This document shows positions 33,876 to 42,481 of a DNA stretch of 64,000 nt, piece after piece; within the stretch, counting starts at the first letter, position 1; every line of letters begins with the position of its first letter. Both the position numbers and the translations under genes were made by a program. Below the pieces are notes generated by a model that saw nothing but the letters and a program-made list of their open reading frames with translations, searched no databases and was not told the origin of the DNA. Location: positions 1 to 64,000 of the forward strand of contig UQHL01000014.1 of NCBI GenBank assembly GCA_900540805.1. The letters run 5' to 3'. Origin of the DNA: an uncultured Eubacteriales bacterium (lineage in GTDB: Bacteria > Bacillota > Clostridia > Christensenellales > Borkfalkiaceae).

Positions 33876-36375
33876 TTATCCGACGTAAGGCTCCACGACG
33901 CCCATTTCCCCGTAAGGCTTTACATAGGCAGCGTCGCCCTCCTTGACGTAAGCATATACGATGTCGGTGAGAGGCTCCGTTACGGCGTATATCCGTTGGA
34001 AGCTGATTACCAGGCTCCCCGCCGCGCCTTTGTCGAGAATAAACGCCGTGCGCGACCAGGCATAGCCCTCGCCGCCCACAAAAACACCGGTTTGGCCTTC
34101 CCCGATAAAGTCCATGGAAAAACCCTTCGAGCCGATATTTCCCGCGTTTCCGTCCTCCTGCCCCTGCACCTCTATGGCGCAGACGGAAAGGTTTCTATCG
34201 GAGGCGGCAAGAAAATAGCTTCCTTTTTTCAACTTGAACGTGTGTGCAAAGACGAGTTCTCCGCTCACGGTGCCTTTTGTGCCGTCTGCGTTGTAATACG
34301 TATGTTCGCCTGTGGGCAGCACAAGTACGGCGTAATTAGGGCTTTTAAGAGGATTTGCCTTGTATGCCTCGTTTGCCATATTTTTTTCTACCGTAGCAAC
34401 GTCGTAGATTCCCAAATATCCCATATTGCCGCCGATATCTTTAGAGGAATAGTAGAGAGTAACATTCGCATCCTGATGCAAAGTGAAATGGATACTGTTA
34501 GCAGCGTAGGTGTTCCCCTCGCCGTCTGAAACCGTACGATATCCGTCTTTACCTCCGGGCAAATTATAATTGGCCATTTGGAAAAAAAACTGCGTTTTTT
34601 CTACGTTTTTTACCGTTCCTTTCTCTTCCCCCGACAAAACCTCGTACTTTGCGGTTATTCCGAAGTCCTCGCTCGAAGGCTCGACGGCTGCGCCGCCCGA
34701 ATAAATTAAGGTATCGTGGAGATAATCCCGAAAATACGTATAGGCCCCAGCATTTTCGGAAGCCGTCGCGGCAGTAAAATAATCTTTTGAAAAATATCTG
34801 CTTGTCGCAGGGTTAAAAGCCTCTCCCTGAAACATCGCTTTATATAAATAGTAATCGCTTTGAAGGCTGGAGGAAGAATAATTACCCGGCAGGACATCCG
34901 TATTTGTAGGCTTCCATTGATTCTCTATTTTATCCGTTATAAAGTCGTCCCCTTCGGGATCACGATATTCGGCTGTTATATAATAAAAGGTATCGTACGC
35001 TTTAGTACCGTTATAGTTAAACCCGCGGATACGGTACTCGGACAATCCTTTTCCCCATTTATTCCCCTCGGTATCGATGTCTTTCGTTACCAGGGTAAAC
35101 ACCCCCAAGCCGTTGTCTTTTGTTCCTTTGATAACCTGCCGTCCCTTAAAGCTTACGCCCCCGTCTGTTCCCGACGTACCTCCGACAGGTTCGCCGTAGC
35201 CTTCCGTTCCCGTCGTATTGTTTTTTAAGATATAGGGATCGAATATATTGCCTTCTCTGTAATTTTTGAGGATCTTGTATGAATAGGTTGTCGAAGCGCC
35301 GTCCACCTCGATCGTCGCAGAACCGTTCGGATCATTTTGACCTTTATCCACATTGGTACGTACCGTATTGATCATCTCCGTGAAATTGACGATACCCGTA
35401 TTGCCGCTGGCAAGTGCCACGTCGAAAAAGCCTTCCGCCGTGCTCATGCCTTTCTTCGTACCGTTTCCCACCAACGTATAGGCGGAATACGCCGTCGATT
35501 CGGCGGAAAGCACGCCGTTGGCCACCCCTAACGAGGTAAACGAAACCTTATCCGTTTCAAGCGTGGAATCACTTTGATTGATGTAGCCGATAAACAGCCC
35601 CATATTCACTTTTCCGTCCCCTAAATCCGGAGAGGAAGAGGACTCCGCGCCGCTTCCGCCCAAGCTCGCGCCGGGATTTTCTTTGGTCGAATTTATAGTG
35701 AGGTTAAGCACGTTGAAGTTTGATACGTTTGCCCCGTCCGTAACCGTGCCGAACAATCCCACATGAGGGAAATAGGCTCTTTTACCGTCTAAAAGGACGT
35801 TGTCCGTCACACTGCAATTGGCAATAGTGATTCCGTTGCCGCGAAACGTGTGACAAAATTCCGTGTTTGCGCCGCTCACCCCGATCGGCGGAATACCGCC
35901 GTATTTGGTATAAGCGCTCATATCGATAACCTTTTCCGTCAGATTTAAGTCGCTTTTTTCGTTATCCGTGTTGTTTTTATAGGCAAAATATTCACCCCCC
36001 CCCGCGAAGGAGCGGAAGCATCGCCCAGCGTCGAATCCCCCAGCCTCGGCTTACCGAGCTGAAACGTCGTTCTCTCGTTGAAAATTCCTTTATCCGTCAG
36101 ATACGCGAGGTTATAAAGATGTACGGGTTTGGTAATGATAAACACGCAATCGGTAAGCTTACCGTCCGCCCCTATATTGATAACGGAATCGGCGTCGAAA
36201 TAGGATTTCACCACCGAGGCGTTAAAAGAAGTATCTATTTTAGGCCTTGCAAACCAGGCCACCGAGGAGGCGATAAGCGTAAAAATGCAAACGGGCAGTA
36301 AGGCGCAGCAAAAAAAAATATCGTTCTGATTCTTTTACGGACGGCTATGTTTTTGGGTAGTTCTTTCTTTTTCAT
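33876..36375 (-). pseudogene. Large secreted/surface protein, frame broken at two homopolymer tracts
   Basis: Start ATG at 36375 with AAAGGAGGAAG. The frame MKKKELPKN... is interrupted at a T9 tract (36318-36310) and again at a G9 tract (36003-35995). Restoring one base in each gives a continuous protein of about 830 residues: signal/TM helix ending SSVAWFARPK, a GLUG-like region (HVGLFGTVTDGANVSNF), then a long beta-rich Gly/Asn/Ser/Thr-rich region to 33876. The downstream frame remains open for over 2 kb, so the break is recent, an assembly error, or reversible. It sits directly before another secreted protein gene. Confidence 0.75.
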
Positions 36376-36505
36376 CGGCCTTCTTCCTCCTTTGCCTTTT
36401 CTTGTTTCAAAGCAAAAGACGTTTATAACAGATAAACCCGTTTTCCGCTTTATGTATAAAAATAGCGTCCTTACTTTTTTCAAATTTTTATTGCACTGCC
36501 ATAAC

Positions 36506-36534
36506 AATATAGCATAAAATAAACGGTTTGTAAA
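36506..36534 (-). promoter_or_regulatory. Promoter of the secreted-protein pair
   Basis: Minus strand TTTACA (36534-36529), 17-base spacer, TATATT (36511-36506), about 130 bases before the ATG at 36375. Confidence 0.6.
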
Positions 36535-36609
36535 AGTTTTTGCTGAGGTCTGCTCCATATATCTTAGTATTGCGTGCGTCGTTAAGTTAAAGTAAACAAA
36601 GCCAAAGCA

Positions 36610-36640
36610 ATTATAAAAGCACGGGAAGGTTTTATCCCGT
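36610..36640 (-). terminator. Weak terminator after the EFR1 gene
   Basis: ACGGGA ... TCCCGT hairpin (36621-36640) with only GCTTTTAT downstream on the minus strand. Confidence 0.45.
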
Positions 36641-36663
36641 ACTTGATATCTATTCCTTTTTGT

Positions 36664-37347
36664 CTATAAAAAGAGATACAGGCGATTTTTACGCTTTTTA
36701 TGGAGATATCCTTTCACTGCGGGGCGGAGCGTAAACCGCAGCGCGCCTTTCGGACACAGACGGATACAGCGCAGACAGCGAATACACTTTTCGTCGGGTC
36801 TTCCGTTATGCATGGCGTGCATCGGACAATTTATTTCGCATATTTTACAATCATTACATTGAGAAGAGCACGTAATTTTTACGCCCACCCTGCTGCGCCA
36901 CGCGGGAAAAAAATCGGAAAACGGATTTTTGAAAAGCTTGGGGATTTCCGCCTTTTGCGGCCGATAAATCCGCTCGATTACCGGAGATAAAAAAGAATTT
37001 TCCCCGCCGTCAGGCTCGGATAAAAAGCTATGCCCCGTCGGAACCGCCGCCGCGGCAATCACGGTACCGCAAACGCAATCGGATGCTTCCCTTAAAACAT
37101 TTCCCGGCGATATGCCGCCATAGGCTGCGATCAGCACGACATATTTTGCGGAAACCGAAAGCAGAAATCCGCGGACCGGCGTCGGAATATTTTGACAATA
37201 AACCGGAAACACGATCACCGCCGTTTCCGCGCCGTAAAAGGCGGCCTGGCCGATAAGACAGACGGGCGCGTTCAGACGTTCGGCAATCCGTTTCGCCACG
37301 CTTAAACTATGCCCCGCGCCCGAAAAACAATAGACGGCAACGCTCAT
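36664..37347 (-). CDS. EFR1-type flavodoxin/ferredoxin fusion
   Basis: 227 residues from the ATG at 37347, with GGAG upstream. N-terminal flavodoxin-like domain (about 1-140; phosphate loop FSGAGHS near 6-12) and two [4Fe-4S] motifs, CxxCxxCxxxCP at about 164-175 and 188-199. Such proteins shuttle single electrons. Its start overlaps the stop of the PP-loop gene by four bases (ATGA), so both are made together and probably function together. A basic C-terminal tail (HKKRKNR) follows. Confidence 0.88.
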   Translation of the reverse strand: MSVAVYCFSGAGHSLSVAKRIAERLNAPVCLIGQAAFYGAETAVIVFPVYCQNIPTPVRGFLLSVSAKYVVLIAAYGGISPGNVLREASDCVCGTVIAAAAVPTGHSFLSEPDGGENSFLSPVIERIYRPQKAEIPKLFKNPFSDFFPAWRSRVGVKITCSSQCNDCKICEINCPMHAMHNGRPDEKCIRCLRCIRLCPKGALRFTLRPAVKGYLHKKRKNRLYLFL

Positions 37348-38735
37348 ACGTCTTTCTCCACAAACTCGCACATCTGCCGATACTCGGGAATTTCGTCAAG
37401 GGAAAACCCCAACAGGTTTTCGATTTCGTAAGTCGCTTCCTCGCGGGTAAGATTACGTTTTCGGGTCGCAAGAGAAATTTCTATGGCGCTGAAAGGGATC
37501 ATTTGGCTTTTACATTGATAAAAACGCTGAAATTGCGTGTATTCTTTGCACTTTTCGATATTACAGCTCGTATGTAATCCCCTTCCCGATTCCTCCGGCG
37601 CCACCCAGCCGCATTCGCCGATTAAAATTTCTTTCACGGAATTCCAATCGTAACGGCCGCCGCAAATACGGTCGAAATCGAGATGGACAAAGGCGGGGAT
37701 ATTTCCGCTCCGGGAAGATCTGCGTATCGCGCCGCGCAACGGCGGCAAAAAGAGCGGCTCCGCATGAATTGCCTCCACTACGTTTTCGACCAATTCATTG
37801 GAATAGGGCAATCGATTTTTCGGGCCGCCGCCATACGCAAGCTTCCGCATAGTAGCCAGCGTATGAAATTGTCCCCTGCGAAGCGGCGGATGCAGCGTTA
37901 AGATACGTCCGATGTTCACAATAATCTGCAAGGCCTTATTATCCGCGAAAGAATAAGCCATTTTCGGCGCCATGTGGTTGTAATAGAGCCCCAACATCTG
38001 CACCGGCTCGTTTCCCGCCAGAAAATACGGCACGCGGTTGGCCACAAGTTCGGGATAAAACAACACATAAGCCAACGACGGACACGCGCAGGTATTGCCG
38101 CTTAAGGCGAAAAGCTTCCGATATACCCGACGCAGATCCTCGCGGCTGACGGTACGGGAGATAAATTCCACATTGGAAAATGCCTTTTTCGCGTTTTCGA
38201 CGCTTTTTTTTGCGTTTTCGGACATAAACGGGATTTCCCACGTCATGGCGAGGACTCGCAGCCCCTTTACTTTCGAAAGATAATACAGCATAAAGGCGGA
38301 ATCCTTGCCGCCCGTATAAAATAATCCCGCGTCGAATCTGGAGCGTTTGGAGCGAGGGATTTCCTCCATCAGCGGCACGATGCTTCTTAGATTTTCCGTT
38401 TCCTTTTCCGTCTGACACATCGGGCATCGTCCCTGCGCGTCGAATTCCAGCCCCGGAATGATAAAATCGTTGGCCGCGCATTTGGTACAGAAAGCCGCCT
38501 CCTTAACAGAACGGGGCGTCTTACGAAGCTCGGTTGAAAGAACGACTTGCGTTCCTAAAAGTTTGCCGAGACATTTTTTCTCGCGTTCGTTCAGGTCTTT
38601 GGGAAGCGAGGAGATAACCGCCGCTTGACGGTTGGTTAATTTTATCCGATTACGGAACATATTTTCTTTGTTTCGCAAGCCGTAATAGAGCAGCTGCTTA
38701 TCGGAAAGAACCCATCTGTTTTGCAAAATATACAT
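37344..38735 (-). CDS. PP-loop ATPase resembling N-acetyl sugar amidotransferases (WbuX/WbpG type)
   Basis: 463 residues. An unusual N-terminal region (1-80), a zinc-ribbon-like pair (Cys83/86 and Cys104/107 around GLEFDAQGRC), then the PP-loop YTGGKDSAF (140-148) of N-type ATP pyrophosphatases that adenylate a carbonyl or nucleic-acid base. The zinc pair before the PP-loop is the layout of WbuX/WbpG amidotransferases, but no HisH/HisF-like glutaminase partner is present; a ferredoxin-flavodoxin protein follows with a 4-bp overlap. The substrate is unknown. Promoter just upstream. Confidence 0.75.
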   Translation of the reverse strand: MYILQNRWVLSDKQLLYYGLRNKENMFRNRIKLTNRQAAVISSLPKDLNEREKKCLGKLLGTQVVLSTELRKTPRSVKEAAFCTKCAANDFIIPGLEFDAQGRCPMCQTEKETENLRSIVPLMEEIPRSKRSRFDAGLFYTGGKDSAFMLYYLSKVKGLRVLAMTWEIPFMSENAKKSVENAKKAFSNVEFISRTVSREDLRRVYRKLFALSGNTCACPSLAYVLFYPELVANRVPYFLAGNEPVQMLGLYYNHMAPKMAYSFADNKALQIIVNIGRILTLHPPLRRGQFHTLATMRKLAYGGGPKNRLPYSNELVENVVEAIHAEPLFLPPLRGAIRRSSRSGNIPAFVHLDFDRICGGRYDWNSVKEILIGECGWVAPEESGRGLHTSCNIEKCKEYTQFQRFYQCKSQMIPFSAIEISLATRKRNLTREEATYEIENLLGFSLDEIPEYRQMCEFVEKDV

Positions 38736-38764
38736 CTCTTTTCCCCCGTCAGTTTTCCATACGT

Positions 38765-38793
38765 ATTATATCATAGCCGCCGCCAAAAAGCAA
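38765..38793 (-). promoter_or_regulatory. Promoter of the PP-loop/EFR1 operon
   Basis: Minus strand TTGCTT (38793-38788), 17-base spacer, TATAAT (38770-38765), about 30 bases before the ATG. Confidence 0.7.
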
Positions 38794-38837
38794 TAGCGGC
38801 ACATGAAAAACCAATTTCCAAAGATATATTGTGACAA

Positions 38838-38870
38838 AAAAGCCGTCCGCATATCCGCAGACGGCTTTTG
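38838..38870 (-). terminator. Bidirectional terminator after the aldolase gene
   Basis: AAGCCGTC-TGCGGATATGCG-GACGGCTT stem with T runs on both strands; it closes the catabolic cluster before the PP-loop promoter. Confidence 0.85.
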
Positions 38871-38883
38871 TTCGTTTTTTTAT

Positions 38884-39723
38884 TTATCGTCCTTTTCCCG
38901 CCGAACCGAACAATCGGATTTTCGTCTTTACTGCCTCCTTGATCGTACGTACCTTTAAGCTTCTCGTTTCGAGATAGCCCAGCTCCTTTTCCGTCCCCTC
39001 CTTCATCGCCTTATCGCCCGCCAGACACAGGTCGGTAAAGATATTTACCTTTGCGATGCCCTCGCGGATCGCGTTTCTGAAATCGTCGTCCGAAAGTCCG
39101 CTTCCGCCGTGCAGCACCAACGGAACGCCCACTTTCCCGCGTATTTCTCTTAAGCGATCGAGATTGAGCTTCGGCTTGCTCTTATAGACGCCGTGCGCCG
39201 TGCCGACGGACACCGCCAGGGCGTCCACGCCCGTCGCGGCGAGATATTCGTTTGCCTCTTCGGGCGTCGTGTAGAGGGCATCGGAAAGATTTTCGTCCGC
39301 CGCGGCGTCCCCCACATGTCCGATCTCTCCCTCCACCGTCGCCCCGAAGGAATGCGCGATTTTTACGATTTCCCGCGTTTCCGCGATATTTGTTTCGCGC
39401 TTCTTTGCCGAGCCGTCGTACATGACCGACGAAAAGCCCAGCTTCAACGCTTCCATGCACCGCTCAAACGTCAGCCCGTGATCGTAATGCACGGCGACGG
39501 GGACCTTGGCGCGCTTTGCCGCCTCGACGACCGACGGCGCGATCAGCTTCAATTCCCCATAGGGCAGCAGTATCTCCGCCGTGCCGATCACAATCGGCGA
39601 AACCAGCTCCTCCGCCGCCTCTATCGCCGCCTGAAGCATGTCCGTGTCGTTGGTATTGAACAGCCCCACCGCATACTTTTCCCGTTGCGCCCTTTTCAAA
39701 ATCCCGTCTAAATTTACAAGCAT
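38884..39723 (-). CDS. Class II fructose/tagatose-bisphosphate aldolase family
   Basis: 279 residues. VAVHYDHG (near 76-83) carries the catalytic Asp and the first zinc His, VEGEIGHVG (near 130-138) the Glu, and the second and third His lie in TAHGVYK and LHGGSGL. It cleaves a ketose-1,6-bisphosphate (or 1-phosphate) into triose products. In this cluster it should be the last step after the PfkB kinase, whose stop overlaps its start by 10 bases. Tagatose-type (GatY/KbaY/AgaY) and fructose-type cannot be separated here. Confidence 0.9.
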   Translation of the reverse strand: MLVNLDGILKRAQREKYAVGLFNTNDTDMLQAAIEAAEELVSPIVIGTAEILLPYGELKLIAPSVVEAAKRAKVPVAVHYDHGLTFERCMEALKLGFSSVMYDGSAKKRETNIAETREIVKIAHSFGATVEGEIGHVGDAAADENLSDALYTTPEEANEYLAATGVDALAVSVGTAHGVYKSKPKLNLDRLREIRGKVGVPLVLHGGSGLSDDDFRNAIREGIAKVNIFTDLCLAGDKAMKEGTEKELGYLETRSLKVRTIKEAVKTKIRLFGSAGKGR

Positions 39724-40682
39724 ATCTTTTTCCTTTCAAAGTTTTTGCAGAGCTCTCTCACCTGCGCTTCGCTTTTCATGCCGCTGACGGAATCCGTCCC
39801 GTTCAACGCGGCGACGGCGGCAGCGGAAGCGAAACCGAGGATTTCCGAATCGCTTTTTCCCCGATAAATTTCCAAAAGGCACCCCGCGCAAAACGCGTCT
39901 CCCGCGCCCGTCGCGCCCGCAATAAAGCCCTGCGGCAACTCGTACGAGCCCAAAGCCGAAAACCCGTTTTCGGACAGGCAGAGCGACAATTCGGGCCTAT
40001 GTATAATCACTCGTTCCCTTACCCCGTATTCTTTCAGCCTTTGTGCGATTTGCCGAAGATTTTCGTTTTCGGGAGACGTCTGCGCCAGCAGCCCCGCCTC
40101 CGCCTCGTTGATGATGAGGTTGTCCGTATAGGGCAGGCAGGACAATATCGTCTCATACCTGCCCCCGCTTCGGCTCACCAGATCGATCGAGGTTTTTATA
40201 CCGCGGCGCTTTGCTTCCTCTAAAATTTTCAGTCCGTCCCCGCGGTCGATCCGATCGAGGAGAAGAAAATAACCCAGGTGCAGCATTTTTGCGTCCAATC
40301 CGTCAAAATCGACGTCCTCCCGTCCGAAATCCGCACTTGCGCCCGCATAGGTGAAAAAGGTCCGTTCGCCCCCGCGCACACTCATCACTTCGGTGAAGCT
40401 TGTGGCTTTGTCGTCCGTCGATTTTATACCGCCGATTTCCACCCCGCGTGCGGATAATTCCCGAAGGATAAACGCCCCGTCCCCGTCTTTGCCGATTTTT
40501 CCGAGCGCGCACACCGACAACCCGGGCGCAAGCGTTTTCAGATCGATTGCAACGTTGGGCACGCACCCGCCTACCGCGCGGCTTACGGCGGAGATTTCCG
40601 ACAATTCTCCCGCACGGGGATATCTTTCTATCTCGTTGAGCTTATCGACGAGGAGGCTACCCGCCACCGCGATCCCGTCCAT
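39714..40682 (-). CDS. PfkB-family sugar kinase
   Basis: 322 residues. The N-terminal motif GGCVPNVAIDL (near 38-48) and the C-terminal signature GATGAGDAFCAG (near 254-265, Asp catalytic base and anion hole) are typical of ribokinase-family kinases. It probably phosphorylates the sugar phosphate made by the upstream NagB-like enzyme. It starts one base after that gene's stop and overlaps the aldolase start. Confidence 0.92.
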   Translation of the reverse strand: MDGIAVAGSLLVDKLNEIERYPRAGELSEISAVSRAVGGCVPNVAIDLKTLAPGLSVCALGKIGKDGDGAFILRELSARGVEIGGIKSTDDKATSFTEVMSVRGGERTFFTYAGASADFGREDVDFDGLDAKMLHLGYFLLLDRIDRGDGLKILEEAKRRGIKTSIDLVSRSGGRYETILSCLPYTDNLIINEAEAGLLAQTSPENENLRQIAQRLKEYGVRERVIIHRPELSLCLSENGFSALGSYELPQGFIAGATGAGDAFCAGCLLEIYRGKSDSEILGFASAAAVAALNGTDSVSGMKSEAQVRELCKNFERKKICL

Positions 40683-40683
40683 G

Positions 40684-41628
40684 TCAATTAACGTCGGGAC
40701 AGAGCGGCCCCGCCAGCTCCTTCAGGAAAAACAGCTTTCCGGGAAGGGTGGGAATATAGCTTGAGGGGACGAACCGCGTCGGCCCGTACCGCAGCGTCAT
40801 CCAAAAGCTCATGCCCTGCCACTGCATGCCGCGGGAAAACGCGCCGTCCGCACCGCCGATCGCGTAATCCGCCTCAAACAACAGCGCGGGGCCGACCGTA
40901 TTCGCGCGGCAGGGCACAAGGCTCGTGCGGCTTCGAAACGACGTCAGCGCGTTTTGTTCTATCGTCAGCGGGTGTAATTTTGCACCGAGACGGTAGGACT
41001 GCTTCAGCCATTCTTTATCCGTTTCAAACTCCGCGCCGAAATGCGGCTCCCAAAACGCGATATGACACATTCTGCCTATGCCGTAAACGAGGACGAGCCT
41101 TGCGCCCGCCTTTTTCAGCGCGGCGATTTTTTCGGGATAGGTCGGAAGGTTCTCCCTTGTCGCAAAATTTCTTTGGGCTTCGGGAACGGTCAGCCCGCCC
41201 AAAGGAGCGTAAAATGCCGTTTCCATGGCGTTTTGGAAGGAGGCTTCGCCCGTAATCGTGCTTCCGTCCCCGTCCGACCATTCGTCCATGTTGAAACACC
41301 ATACGTTTTCGCAGGATTCGTTCCATTCCTTTAAGAAATAAACCGCCCATCTGTACATGCCCATCGGCCCCACGGGAAGAATAAACGCCATCTTCCGCTT
41401 CTCCGCGTTCGCCTTTCGTATCTCGTTGGCAATCTCATGACCCATTTTTACGTCGAATTCCGCCACGTCGCCGCACTGCACGGGCATAAAATCCTTATTC
41501 CAGAAGCTTTGCCGCTCCGTCGCCGCTTCGGGCGCGTGCGCACAGCAGGCGTCGATCTTTTCAAAATCCCAGCCCTCGGGATAAAAGCCCTCCAGCAGGC
41601 TGCCCTTTACCGTCGAATTAAAATCCAT
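40684..41628 (-). CDS. NagB-like glucosamine-6-phosphate deaminase/isomerase homologue, altered active site
   Basis: 314 residues, longer than NagB (about 265). FNMDEWSDGDG (near 113) matches the Asp72 loop. YGIGRMCHIAFWEP (near 182-195) matches the active-site segment GxGxDGHIAFNEP, but the acidic residue before GH is replaced (RMCH) while the His stays. Deamination or isomerisation of an amino sugar phosphate is plausible, with altered specificity. It follows the PIG-L deacetylase gene. Confidence 0.75.
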   Translation of the reverse strand: MDFNSTVKGSLLEGFYPEGWDFEKIDACCAHAPEAATERQSFWNKDFMPVQCGDVAEFDVKMGHEIANEIRKANAEKRKMAFILPVGPMGMYRWAVYFLKEWNESCENVWCFNMDEWSDGDGSTITGEASFQNAMETAFYAPLGGLTVPEAQRNFATRENLPTYPEKIAALKKAGARLVLVYGIGRMCHIAFWEPHFGAEFETDKEWLKQSYRLGAKLHPLTIEQNALTSFRSRTSLVPCRANTVGPALLFEADYAIGGADGAFSRGMQWQGMSFWMTLRYGPTRFVPSSYIPTLPGKLFFLKELAGPLCPDVN

Positions 41629-41649
41629 TTCTTTCTCCCTTTTGCCTCG

Positions 41650-42354
41650 TTACGGCAACAACCTTTTTGTCGTTCCTTTTAAGTACGCCCGGCATTGGCG
41701 AAAGCCCTCCGCATATGCCGCGCCGCACTGATACCCGCGATATTTCGAACACGTCTTTACCATGTCCGCAAAGTCGATCCCGTCGTGTTCCTTCATCCAG
41801 ACCAGCTGGCTTTCGTGACAGTTGAGCATTTTGAGCTTCAGCCCGATCTCGGCGGAAATATCCACATATTCCGTCGGCTGAAAATCGACGCCCGCAAGAG
41901 TGTCCATATAATAAATCGGCACCAAAGCGGCCGCCTTTTCGTATCTGCTTTTGTAATTGGGCAAAGTTGCCGCAAAGCTCGCGTCGAATACCAGCCGCGA
42001 CACCGCCGTGTGGTCGGGCATGTAATCGTCGGGGTTATGCGTGATGATAAAATCGGGCTGCGCATATTTGATCACGTCCACGAGCTTGTCCCGCGCCGCC
42101 TTGTTGCCATCGAAAATATTCAGATCGTCGAACATTCCGCCGATCACTTCTATCCCCGCCAAGCCGCCCGCCTTTTTCGCTTCCTCCGCCCGGATTTTTG
42201 TCAGCTCGTCGGGCGGAATGACTACGTGTCCCAAATTTCCCGTGCTCGCGTGGCAGACGATTACTTTGTCCCCGCGCTTCACACATTTTGCAAGCGTTCC
42301 CGAACACGCGATCTCTACGTCGTCGGGGTGCGCCCCTATCGCCAATACGTTCAT
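41650..42354 (-). CDS. PIG-L/LmbE family deacetylase
   Basis: 234 residues. The zinc motif AHPDD (7-11) and the later His in YMPDHTAVS (near 113) are intact. The family removes N-acetyl from sugars. It is the first gene of the catabolic cluster with GGAGAAAA before the ATG and its own promoter, divergent from the AraC regulator. Confidence 0.92.
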   Translation of the reverse strand: MNVLAIGAHPDDVEIACSGTLAKCVKRGDKVIVCHASTGNLGHVVIPPDELTKIRAEEAKKAGGLAGIEVIGGMFDDLNIFDGNKAARDKLVDVIKYAQPDFIITHNPDDYMPDHTAVSRLVFDASFAATLPNYKSRYEKAAALVPIYYMDTLAGVDFQPTEYVDISAEIGLKLKMLNCHESQLVWMKEHDGIDFADMVKTCSKYRGYQCGAAYAEGFRQCRAYLKGTTKRLLP

Positions 42355-42381
42355 GTTTTTTCTCCTTGTCTTTACGCTTTT

Positions 42382-42410
42382 ATTTTATAACAGCGCACCC
42401 CCGATTACAA
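42382..42410 (-). promoter_or_regulatory. Promoter of the amino-sugar cluster
   Basis: Minus strand TTGTAA (42410-42405), 17-base spacer, TAAAAT (42387-42382), 28 bases before the deacetylase ATG. Confidence 0.55.
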
Positions 42411-42435
42411 TGGCTTACAGTCTCCAAAAAGAGTA

Positions 42436-42448
42436 AAATAGTCTATTT
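42436..42448. promoter_or_regulatory. Palindromic operator candidate AAATAGTCTATTT
   Basis: A perfect 13-bp palindrome between the two divergent promoters, overlapping the first bases of the araC-type -35 box. It is a natural site for autoregulation. Confidence 0.5.
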
Positions 42449-42475
42449 GACAAATTTATTTTTCTATGCTATACT
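42447..42475 (+). promoter_or_regulatory. Consensus promoter abutting the AraC-family start codon
   Basis: TTGACA (42447-42452), 17-base spacer, TATACT (42470-42475). Initiation about seven bases on would fall on the ATG at 42482, leaving no 5' leader. Confidence 0.8.
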
Positions 42476-42481
42476 TTTTTT

